Shown piece after piece: positions 1 through 5,926 of a stretch of 5,936 bases of DNA. The position numbers and the translations under genes are program-made. A model generated the notes under the pieces. That model was given only the letters and a program-made list of their open reading frames with translations. It was not told the origin of the DNA and ran no database searches. Location: assembly GCA_910585815.1 (NCBI GenBank), contig CAJUFJ010000096.1:1-5936 (forward strand). Reading direction: 5' to 3'. The stretch's first letter is position 1. Every line of letters begins with the position of its first letter. This DNA comes from an uncultured Oscillospiraceae bacterium. Its GTDB lineage: Bacteria > Bacillota > Clostridia > Oscillospirales > Oscillospiraceae.

Positions 1-3000
1 CCGGAGAAGCGGGTGGAGCTCCACCTGCACACCACCATGTCCTCCATGGACGCCCTCACCAGCGTGGGCCCCAAGCTGGGCCCGGACCGGAACGTGGTGA
101 AGCGGGCGGAGGCCTGGGGCCACCCGGCCATCGCCATCACCGACCACGGGGTGGCCCAGTCCTTCCCCGACGCCTGGCACTCGGCCAAGAAGATCAAGAT
201 TTTGTATGGGGTAGAGGCCTATTTTATCAACGACGTGGACGACCGGGTGGCCGTCCACGGGGAGACGGACGCCCCCTTTGACAGCGAAATCGTCTGCTTC
301 GACATCGAGACCACCGGCCTGAACAAGAAGCACGAGGTCATCATTGAGATCGGCGCGGTGGTGCTGAAAAACGGGGAGATCACCGACACCTTCAACACCT
401 TCGCCGCCCCGGGGCGCATTCTGCCCCCGGAGATCATCCGCCTCACCGGCATCACCGACGAGATGCTGGAGGGGGCCCCGTCCCAGAAGGAGGCGCTGGA
501 GGCCTTTCTGGCCTTCGCCGGGGACCGGCCCCTGGCCGCCCACAACGCCGACTTCGACATGGGCTTTATCGCCGCCGGCTGCCGGAAGTACGGGCTCCCC
601 TTTGCCAACCCCTCGGTGGACAGCCTGATTCTGGCCCAGAACCTGCTGCCCGAGCTGGGCAAGTACAAGCTGGACATTGTGGCCGAGCACCTGCACCTGC
701 CCGCCTTCAACCACCACCGGGCCAGCGACGACGCGGCCACCGTGGCCTACATGCTGCCCCACTTCTTCCGAAAGCTGGAGGGGCTGGGCTTCCACAACCT
801 GTCTGAGATTAACCCCTACATGCGCACCATCCGGGGCAAGGGGAAGGCCAAGCGCCAGCCCAAGCACCTCATTGTGCTGGCCAAGAACCAGACCGGCCTG
901 CGGAATCTCTATAAGCTGGTGTCCCTGGCCCACCTGGAGCACTTCAAGCGCTACCCCATCATGCCCAAGTCCCTGATTAACGAGAACCGGGAGGGGCTTA
1001 TCATCGGCTCCGCCTGTGAGGCGGGGGAGCTGTTCCGGGCCCTCACCGAAGGCAAGGACTGGGAGGAGCTGAAGCGCATCGCCTCCTGGTATGACTACCT
1101 GGAGATACAGCCCATCTGCAACAATATGTTCATGCTCCGCAAGGGGCTGGTCCGGTCCGAGGAGGAACTGCGGGACTTCAACCGGGAGATCGTCCGCCTG
1201 GGGGAGGAGCTGGGCAAGCCGGTGTGCGCCACCGGAGACGTCCACTTTCTGGACCCCCAGGACGAGGTCTACCGCCACATCCTGCTGGCCTCCAAGGGCT
1301 TTGAGGACGCTGACGAGGACCTGCCCATCTACTTCAAGACCACCGACGAGATGTTGAAAGAGTTTTCCTACCTGGGCAAGGAGAAGGCCCACGAGGTGGT
1401 GGTGAAAAACACCAACCTCATTGCCAGCTGGTGCGACCCCATCGAGCCCCTGCCCCAGGGCCTGTTCGCCCCCAAGCTGGAGGACTCCGACGGGGAACTG
1501 AAGCGGCTTGTGTGGGGCAAGGCCCATGAGCTCTACGGGGAGAACCCGCCCCAGATTGTGGTGGACCGCATCGAGGCCGAACTGGGGGACATCATCCGCT
1601 GCAAGTACGACGTGATCTACATGTCTGCCCAGAAGCTGGTGCAGAACTCCCTGGAGCACGGCTACCTGGTGGGCTCCCGGGGGTCGGTGGGCTCCTCCCT
1701 GGTGGCCTTTATGTCGGGCATCACCGAGGTGAACTCCCTGCCCGCCCACTACCGCTGTCCCAACTGCAAGCACACCGATTTCGACTACGCCCAGGACCCG
1801 GAACACCCCTACGGCTGCGGGGCGGACATGCCCGACGCGGTGTGCCCCGTCTGCGGGACCAAATACGTCAAGGACGGCTTCAACATCCCCTTCGAGACGT
1901 TCCTGGGCTTCGGCGGCGACAAGGTGCCCGATATCGACCTGAATTTCTCCGGGGAATACCAGTCCAGCGCCCACAAATACACCTTTGAGCTGTTCGGCCA
2001 GACCCACGTCTTTCGGGCGGGCACCATCGGCACGGTGGCGGAGAAAACCGCCTTCGGCTATGTGAAGAAGTATCTGGAGGAGAAGGGAAAGGTGGCTTCC
2101 AAAGCGGAGGAGAACCGGCTTGCCATCGGCTGTACCGGGGTGAAGCGCACCACCGGCCAGCACCCCGGGGGCATGGTGGTTATCCCCCAGGACAAGGAGA
2201 TATACGACTTCTGCCCCGTCCAGCACCCCGCCGACGACCCCAACAGCGATATCATCACCACCCACTTTGAATACCACTCCATGGAGTCCAACCTCCTCAA
2301 GCTGGACATGCTGGGCCACGATGATCCCACCATGATCCGCATGCTGGAGGACCTCACCGGGGTGAACGCCCGGGAGATCCCCCTGGACGACCCGGATACC
2401 ATGTCCCTGTTTTCCTCCTCCAAAGCCCTGGGCTATGAGGACGACAAGATTCTCGGCCCCACCGGGGGCACCGCCATCCCGGAGTTCGGCACCTCCTTCG
2501 TCCGGGGCATGCTGGAGGAGACCCAGCCCAACCAGTTTGACATTCTGGTGCGGCTGTCCGGCTTTTCCCACGGCACCGATGTGTGGCTGGGCAACGCCCG
2601 GGACCTGATTATCCAGCAGGGCATCCCAGTCGGCCAGGCCATCGGCTGCCGGGACGACATCATGCTGTTTCTTATTTCCAAGGGGATGGACCCCAAGCGG
2701 TCGTTTAAGATTATGGAGGCCGTCCGGAAGGGCCGGGGTCTGCCCGACGGGGCGGAGGAGGAGATGAAGGCCGCCGGCGTGCCCGACTGGTACATCGGCT
2801 CCTGCAAGAAGATCGCTTACCTGTTCCCCAAGGCCCACGCCGTGGCCTATGTGATGATGGCCTTCCGCATCGCCTGGTTCAAGGTCCACCGCCCCCTGGC
2901 CTTCTACGCCGCCTACTTCTCCATCCGGGCCAAGGCCTTCGACGAGGCCTTTATGTGCCGGGGGATGGACGTGTGTCAGAAGAAAATGCGGGAGATCGTG

Positions 3001-3369
3001 GCCAAGGACAAGGAGGCCACCGCCGTGGAGCAGGACATGCTCACCACCCTGGAGGTGTGCTACGAGTTCTATCTCCGGGGCTTCCAGTTCGACCGGATGG
3101 ACGTCTACCAGTCCCAGGCCATCCACTTTTCGGTGGACGAGGAGCGGGGGACCCTGCGGCCCCCCTTCGTGTCGGTGGCGGGGCTGGGGGAGACAGCCGC
3201 CATCTCCCTGGCCGAGCAGCGGGAGGGGAAGCAGTTTATCTCCATTGAGGAGGTGTCCGCCGCCTGCCCCAAGGTGTCCAAGACCCACATCCAGCTGCTG
3301 AAGGAGGCCGGAGCCTTCGGTGACCTGCCCGAGACCAGCCAGATGGATTTGTTTTCTATGTTAGGATAA
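1..3369 (+). CDS. polC: DNA polymerase III alpha subunit, Gram-positive type PolC (5'-truncated by window edge)
   Basis: Replicative DNA polymerase of low-GC-lineage Gram-positives, combining polymerase and proofreading 3'-5' exonuclease in one chain. The frame is open from base 1 (P-E-K-R-V-E-L-H), so the GTG at 13 is internal. 1122 residues are visible; PolC is usually about 1430-1450, so roughly 315 N-terminal residues (N-terminal and OB regions) lie upstream. In fragment numbering, the PHP domain begins with H8-L-H10, continues with TDHG at 47-50, and resumes around GDVH at 412-415. The inserted DnaQ-type exonuclease has D101-I-E103, H181-N-A-D184 and H239-x4-D244. Polymerase motifs are GSRGSVGSS at 558-566, a Cys4 zinc site (C586, C589, C615, C618), catalytic D644 and D646 in PDIDLNF, and D769 in LKLDMLGHDD. 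A helix-hairpin-helix region lies near 1054-1112, and the C-terminus carries a clamp-binding QMDLF. All key residues are intact, so the protein should be functional. The stop is TAA at 3367. Confidence 0.97.
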   Translation, partial: PEKRVELHLHTTMSSMDALTSVGPKLGPDRNVVKRAEAWGHPAIAITDHGVAQSFPDAWHSAKKIKILYGVEAYFINDVDDRVAVHGETDAPFDSEIVCFDIETTGLNKKHEVIIEIGAVVLKNGEITDTFNTFAAPGRILPPEIIRLTGITDEMLEGAPSQKEALEAFLAFAGDRPLAAHNADFDMGFIAAGCRKYGLPFANPSVDSLILAQNLLPELGKYKLDIVAEHLHLPAFNHHRASDDAATVAYMLPHFFRKLEGLGFHNLSEINPYMRTIRGKGKAKRQPKHLIVLAKNQTGLRNLYKLVSLAHLEHFKRYPIMPKSLINENREGLIIGSACEAGELFRALTEGKDWEELKRIASWYDYLEIQPICNNMFMLRKGLVRSEEELRDFNREIVRLGEELGKPVCATGDVHFLDPQDEVYRHILLASKGFEDADEDLPIYFKTTDEMLKEFSYLGKEKAHEVVVKNTNLIASWCDPIEPLPQGLFAPKLEDSDGELKRLVWGKAHELYGENPPQIVVDRIEAELGDIIRCKYDVIYMSAQKLVQNSLEHGYLVGSRGSVGSSLVAFMSGITEVNSLPAHYRCPNCKHTDFDYAQDPEHPYGCGADMPDAVCPVCGTKYVKDGFNIPFETFLGFGGDKVPDIDLNFSGEYQSSAHKYTFELFGQTHVFRAGTIGTVAEKTAFGYVKKYLEEKGKVASKAEENRLAIGCTGVKRTTGQHPGGMVVIPQDKEIYDFCPVQHPADDPNSDIITTHFEYHSMESNLLKLDMLGHDDPTMIRMLEDLTGVNAREIPLDDPDTMSLFSSSKALGYEDDKILGPTGGTAIPEFGTSFVRGMLEETQPNQFDILVRLSGFSHGTDVWLGNARDLIIQQGIPVGQAIGCRDDIMLFLISKGMDPKRSFKIMEAVRKGRGLPDGAEEEMKAAGVPDWYIGSCKKIAYLFPKAHAVAYVMMAFRIAWFKVHRPLAFYAAYFSIRAKAFDEAFMCRGMDVCQKKMREIVAKDKEATAVEQDMLTTLEVCYEFYLRGFQFDRMDVYQSQAIHFSVDEERGTLRPPFVSVAGLGETAAISLAEQREGKQFISIEEVSAACPKVSKTHIQLLKEAGAFGDLPETSQMDLFSMLG

Positions 3370-3372
3370 AGG

Positions 3373-3406
3373 ACAGCCCCGCCGCTTGCATTTGCGGCGG
3401 GGCTGT
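3373..3406. terminator. Shared hairpin between convergent polC and nhaC-like gene
   Basis: A perfect 13-bp GC-rich stem (3373-3385 with 3394-3406) encloses an 8-base loop. It sits four bases after the polC stop and 37 bases beyond the end of the opposing antiporter gene. Neither side has a classical run of T: the plus-strand transcript continues with AAAACTAT, the minus-strand transcript with CCTTTATCC. It probably terminates or stabilises the 3' ends of both transcripts, but the weak U-tract makes efficient intrinsic termination uncertain. Confidence 0.7.
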
Positions 3407-3443
3407 AAAACTATCTCGCGCTTAGTTCTTTGGGCTTGTGCGC

Positions 3444-4766
3444 TTACTTTTTCCCTTTTCCAGCCCCTACCAGGATATAGACCACGCAGGCGGCGGCCAG
3501 CAGGTAGGGGTAGTAGAGGCAGGGCATAATCTGGAAGGCGGACACCACGCCGCCCGAGGCGGAGATGGCCACCAGCATCTGTGCGCCGTAGGGAATCACG
3601 CCCTGGAACACGCAGGAGAAGGTGTCCAGCAGGGAGGCCGACTCCTTGGGGGTGATGCCGTACTCCTCGCTGATCTCTTTGGCAATGGGGCCGGCCATAA
3701 CAATGGCCACCGTGTTATTGGCCGTGGCAATGTCCATGGCGCCCACCAGCAGGCCCACGCCCAGCCGGCCGCCTACCCGGCCCTTGAACATCCGGCGGAT
3801 AAAGGCCAGCAGGGCCTCGAAGCCGCCGAACTCCCGAATGAGGGCGCACATGGCGGACACCAGCACCGTTACCATAATGGTCTCGAACATCCCGGCCGCG
3901 CCCGAGCCCATGCTGCCCAGCAGGCTCATAAAGTCCACCGTCCCGGTGGGCAGCACGATAGCTACGCCGGCCAAAATGCCCACCAGCAGCACCACAAACA
4001 CGTTCAGCCCCACAATGCCGCCAAAAAGCACCAGAATGTAGGGGATCAGCAGCAGCAGATTGTACTCCGGAATGTCGATCTGGTCCACTCCGGCGCTGAG
4101 GGACTGTACCAGAATCACAACCAGGGTCACAACCGCGGCGGGCAGGGCGATTTTGAAGTTGGCCCGGAATTTGTCCCGCATTTCGCAGCCCTGGGTGTTG
4201 CAGGCGGCGATGGTGGTGTCGGAGATAAAGGACAGGTTGTCGCCAAACATGGCCCCGCCCATCACAGACCCCACGCACAGGGCCATGGAAAAACCGGACA
4301 CGTTGGACACCGCGGCGGCAATGGGGGTAATCAGGGTAATGGTGCCCACCGAGGTGCCCATGGCGGTGGACACAAAGCAGGCCGCCACAAACAGCACCGC
4401 CACAGAGGCCCAGGCCGGGGTGACGGACAGCAGGAAATAGGCCACCGCCTCGGCGCTGCTCCGCCCGGTAACGCCCACGAATACGCCGGCCACCAGGAAA
4501 ATCAGGATCATGGTCATGATGTTCTTGTCCCCAACGCCCTGGGCCATAATGGCCAGCTTGTCATCAAATTTCAGCACCCGGTTCTGCAGGCAGGCCACCA
4601 GCAGCGCCACCATGAACACCACCACGATGGGGATGTTGTAAAAGGCCATCTCCACCCCTAAGCCGTACTCAAAAACCAGACCCATGCCCAGATAGAGCGC
4701 CAGGAATACCAGTATGGGCAGCAAGGCCGCCGGGTTCTGCTTGGGTTTTCTCTCTTTCAGATCCAT
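3444..4766 (-). CDS. Na+/H+ antiporter, NhaC family
   Basis: Integral membrane secondary transporter of the NhaC family (ion transporter superfamily), expected to exchange cytoplasmic Na+ for external H+. Some relatives exchange organic acids instead (for example malate/lactate antiporters), so the substrate is not settled by sequence. 440 residues from the ATG at 4766, which fits the family. The N-terminus MDLKERKPKQ is basic and cytoplasmic; hydrophobic segments then follow along the whole length, around residues 14-31, 44-60, 84-100, 118-134, 140-153, 207-222, 237-272, 295-310, 336-361 and 417-434. The family signature GDNLSFISDTT is at 175-185 (the usual Pro after the Ser is Phe here), and a second conserved region, TANNTVAIVMAGP, lies at 348-360. 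The ATG is preferred over the in-frame TTG at 4790 because GGGAGG (4774-4779) sits seven bases before it. The gene is monocistronic in view and convergent with polC. Confidence 0.9.
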   Translation of the reverse strand: MDLKERKPKQNPAALLPILVFLALYLGMGLVFEYGLGVEMAFYNIPIVVVFMVALLVACLQNRVLKFDDKLAIMAQGVGDKNIMTMILIFLVAGVFVGVTGRSSAEAVAYFLLSVTPAWASVAVLFVAACFVSTAMGTSVGTITLITPIAAAVSNVSGFSMALCVGSVMGGAMFGDNLSFISDTTIAACNTQGCEMRDKFRANFKIALPAAVVTLVVILVQSLSAGVDQIDIPEYNLLLLIPYILVLFGGIVGLNVFVVLLVGILAGVAIVLPTGTVDFMSLLGSMGSGAAGMFETIMVTVLVSAMCALIREFGGFEALLAFIRRMFKGRVGGRLGVGLLVGAMDIATANNTVAIVMAGPIAKEISEEYGITPKESASLLDTFSCVFQGVIPYGAQMLVAISASGGVVSAFQIMPCLYYPYLLAAACVVYILVGAGKGKK

Positions 4767-4773
4767 AATAAGT

Positions 4774-4779
4774 CCTCCC
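4774..4779 (-). promoter_or_regulatory. Ribosome binding site of the NhaC-family gene
   Basis: GGGAGG on the minus strand, seven bases before the ATG at 4766-4764. It decides the start: the longer in-frame TTG at 4790 lies upstream of this site and would put it inside the coding sequence. Confidence 0.85.
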
Positions 4780-4800
4780 TTTTCTCCCAAAGTTCCCTTT

Positions 4801-4829
4801 ATTTTAGTGTAAATTTCCCGCTATGTCAA
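4801..4829 (-). promoter_or_regulatory. Sigma-A promoter of the NhaC-family gene
   Basis: Read on the minus strand: a perfect -35 TTGACA (4829-4824), a 17-base spacer, and -10 TAAAAT (4806-4801), which differs from consensus at one base. The predicted start near 4794 gives a leader of under 30 bases that carries only the ribosome binding site, leaving little room for a riboswitch or attenuator. Confidence 0.85.
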
Positions 4830-4846
4830 TGCAATTTGTGCAATTG
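4830..4846 (-). repeat. Short repeat abutting the nhaC-like -35 box, possible operator
   Basis: On the plus strand TGCAATT occurs twice with a 9-base period (4830-4836 and 4839-4845). The same stretch reads as an inverted repeat CAATT-TGTGC-AATTG (4832-4846). It lies immediately upstream of the -35 element of the antiporter promoter, where an activator or repressor could bind. The units are short and AT-rich, so chance is a real alternative. Confidence 0.3.
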
Positions 4847-4890
4847 GTTGGAGATATCCTCCAGAATCTGAAGAAAGACAAAAAAGCCCC

Positions 4891-4918
4891 TTTACATTTT
4901 CGGAAAATCTGTTATAAT
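4891..4918 (+). promoter_or_regulatory. Sigma-A promoter of tRNA-Ala
   Basis: -35 TTTACA (4891-4896), a 16-base spacer, and a perfect -10 TATAAT (4913-4918). The predicted start near 4925 lies about 27 bases before the mature tRNA 5' end, leaving a short leader for RNase P removal. It is divergent from the antiporter promoter, with about 60 bases between the two -35 boxes. Confidence 0.8.
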
Positions 4919-4951
4919 GTAGAAGCTGTCTTTTGAATGAGCTTGAAATTT

Positions 4952-5028
4952 GGGCCTGTAGCTCAGCTGGGAGAGCGCACGGTTCGCATCCGTGAGGTTC
5001 GAGGGTTCGATCCCCTTCAGGTCCACCA
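4952..5028 (+). tRNA. tRNA-Ala (anticodon CGC)
   Basis: A complete cloverleaf of 77 bases with encoded CCA. The acceptor stem pairs 4952-4958 with 5018-5024 and contains the G3:U70 wobble (4954 with 5022), the known identity element for alanyl-tRNA synthetase. The D-arm is GCTC/GAGC (4961-4964, 4973-4976) with an AGCTGGGA loop. The anticodon stem CACGG/CCGTG (4978-4982, 4990-4994) encloses TTCGCAT, giving anticodon CGC (4985-4987), which reads GCG. The variable loop is six bases; the T-arm is GAGGG-TTCGATC-CCCTT (5001-5017); the discriminator is A5025, followed by CCA 5026-5028. A dedicated GCG reader fits a GC-rich genome. The gene is expected to be functional. Confidence 0.96.
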
Positions 5029-5032
5029 GATT

Positions 5033-5093
5033 GAACGACCCTACCCAATCTGAACAAACTGTTGTCAGTTGTTCAGATTGGGTAGGGTCGTTC
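5033..5093 (+). terminator. Perfect 24-bp inverted repeat after tRNA-Ala, probable terminator
   Basis: Arms 5033-5056 and 5070-5093 are exactly complementary over 24 bp. One further pair (5057/5069), a bulged A (5058) and a CTG/CAG stem (5059-5061, 5066-5068) close on a TTGT loop. The repeat starts four bases after the tRNA CCA. On the plus strand the stem ends in GTTC and is followed by TTT then GCC, so the U-tract is short but present. The simplest role is termination of the tRNA transcript. The stem is much longer and more perfect than a typical intrinsic terminator, so a remnant of a mobile or recombination element is an alternative. Confidence 0.6.
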
Positions 5094-5355
5094 TTTGCCT
5101 ATAACCATTGTGTTTCAAGGGTTACAGGCTTTTTAACTTCGGATTCCATGTGTCAGCGGGAAAAAGCAAACAATTCAAAATCAGAGAGCAAAACGTGTAA
5201 TAGGGTGGGATTTGAACCCCTACTGACATCACCCACATCAGCTTTAGGCATTGCAATTCATGGCTTTCTCTCCTGCCTGACATAGCGTTTGGTTTCTCAA
5301 AGTACAATGTAGTCGCAGGAAATTGTAAAACTTCCTGCCTAGACACACTCAACAC
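5094..5355. other. AT-rich non-coding stretch downstream of the tRNA
   Basis: No open frame here has a convincing start, ribosome binding site or protein-like composition. The frames crossing it contain strings such as VGFEP and GVQIPP that arise when tRNA T-arm-like DNA is translated. Contents seen are a T-arm-like sequence on the minus strand near 5203-5222 and a small hairpin at 5315-5338. The octamer TCCTGCCT also occurs twice (5271-5278 and 5333-5340). Composition is clearly lower in GC than polC or the antiporter gene, consistent with acquired DNA. Confidence 0.5.
5315..5338. repeat. Small inverted repeat (7-bp stem)
   Basis: GCAGGAA (5315-5321) pairs perfectly with TTCCTGC (5332-5338) across a 10-base AT-rich loop. 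No T-run follows on either strand, so it is not a convincing terminator. It lies about 18 bases upstream of the next gene's -35 box, so an operator or a recombination remnant is possible. Confidence 0.3.
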
Positions 5356-5383
5356 TTGATGTCTTCCGCATATCTGATATAAT
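5356..5383 (+). promoter_or_regulatory. Extended -10 promoter upstream of the GNG-motif gene
   Basis: -35 TTGATG (5356-5361), a 16-base spacer, and a perfect TATAAT (5378-5383) preceded by an extended -10 TG (5375-5376). The predicted start near 5390 gives a leader of about 80 bases before the ATG at 5471. That leader contains an orphan GGAGG at 5414-5418 with no start codon at a usable distance. Confidence 0.65.
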
Positions 5384-5470
5384 TATTCTTGAAACATTTA
5401 CATTGTAAGTCACGGAGGACTATCTAGGATCGGATACAAACTATATTATTAAGTGAGGCAATCAATTACT

Positions 5471-5845
5471 ATGGATAAAATTCTGATTGTAGGGAATGGA
5501 TTAACGGCTAACCTTATTCCCGAATATCAACACAAGGCTATGATGCAAAAAATCAAAGAGGAAGTTCCGCTCATCTTTGATAAGGCAGATAAATTGTTTG
5601 CACCCTTCCGCATGAAAGTGGATAGTGTTCAATATAGCGCTGTATCGTGGGGATGCTCTGGTGATGGTTTTTGCGGCGAAGCGGGATTTGGTGGACCGAT
5701 TGCAGACAGGCCATACAATCGAGAATTGCTTTCGCATATTGAGAAGCAGCTTCAAAGACTTGGCTTTAATGATATTCAAACAATTTCTACAATCTTTTTC
5801 CAAACCTATGGACTTATAATGGAAAGTGCGGGAAAGATGCGTTAA
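5471..5845 (+). CDS. Hypothetical protein, N-terminal fragment with GNG nucleotide-binding-like motif
   Basis: 124 residues from the ATG at 5471. I prefer it over the in-frame GTG at 5453 because a beta-strand plus glycine motif (K3-ILIVGNGLTANLI-16) begins right after it, and GAGG (5455-5458) lies 12 bases upstream. The glycine-rich N-terminus resembles Rossmann-like openings seen in SIR2-like and AbiH-type proteins, some of which act in phage defence, but I do not recognise the family and assign no function. Residues 57-77 are rich in Gly and Cys (VSWGCSGDGFCGEAGFGG); residues 84-115 look helical. The reading stops abruptly after FFQTYGLIMESAGKMR. A second frame from 5821 to 5874 is open, reads like ordinary protein, and ends where an insertion sequence begins. 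The gene is therefore probably an inactivated remnant of a longer one. Codon use is AT-rich, unlike polC. Confidence 0.6.
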   Translation: MDKILIVGNGLTANLIPEYQHKAMMQKIKEEVPLIFDKADKLFAPFRMKVDSVQYSAVSWGCSGDGFCGEAGFGGPIADRPYNRELLSHIEKQLQRLGFNDIQTISTIFFQTYGLIMESAGKMR

Positions 5846-5881
5846 ATAAAGCAAAAATAGAGCAATTAAAGGGATGAACTG

Positions 5882-5926
5882 CCCCCATTTGTTAGACAGT
5901 GTGGTATACTATCAAACAAGTGGGGG
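5882..5926 (+). promoter_or_regulatory. Hairpin sequestering the transposase ribosome binding site
   Basis: 5882-5893 (CCCCCATTTGTT) pairs with 5915-5926 (AACAAGTGGGGG) over 12 positions, one of them a T-G wobble. A further three-base stem (5898-5900 with 5908-5910) can form inside. The 3' arm covers five G of the GGGGGG ribosome binding site. Only transcripts entering from outside the IS contain both arms. Confidence 0.5.
5902..5910 (+). promoter_or_regulatory. Internal extended -10 of the IS transposase promoter
   Basis: TG-G-TATACT: an extended -10 with five of six consensus bases. No good -35 is seen 16-18 bases upstream, where the C-rich terminal repeat lies, so activity should be weak, as is usual for transposase promoters. 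Initiation is predicted near 5916-5918. Confidence 0.45.

Noticed and set aside
219..740. Open frame antisense to polC (173 codons), with others at 1809-2033, 2058-2423 and 2433-2807
   Set aside because: All are opposite conserved polymerase and exonuclease motifs; low-complexity Ser/Arg/Pro composition and no ribosome binding sites.
1756..1854. Cys-rich block in polC considered as an inserted element
   Set aside because: A four-Cys zinc site between GSRGSVGSS and PDIDLNF is a normal part of PolC.
3715..4278. Overlapping minus-strand frame inside the antiporter gene (187 codons)
   Set aside because: Arg/Gly-rich shadow of the real frame, with no family features and no ribosome binding site.
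3438..4661. Long open frame on the plus strand (407 codons) opposite the antiporter gene
   Set aside because: Its product is dominated by His, Gly, Gln and Ala with no domain-like pattern, and it lies antisense to a convincing membrane protein. GC-rich codon use on the minus strand removes stops from this frame.
4881..4900. A-run plus GCCCC that on the minus strand reads GGGGCTTTTTT, like the end of a terminator
   Set aside because: There is no complementary 5' arm upstream on the minus strand, and the tract overlaps the tRNA promoter.
5122..5355. Minus-strand frame of 77 codons, and plus-strand frame 4992-5285, downstream of the tRNA
   Set aside because: The plus-strand one starts inside the tRNA and runs through the long hairpin. 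Both contain the VGFEP/GVQIPP strings typical of translated tRNA-like DNA. No ribosome binding site or protein-like composition.
5501..5854. Minus-strand frame of 117 codons opposite the GNG-motif gene, and plus-strand frame 5625-5819
   Set aside because: The plus-strand frame from 5471 has a promoter, a ribosome binding site and a glycine-rich beta-strand start; the alternatives have none of these.
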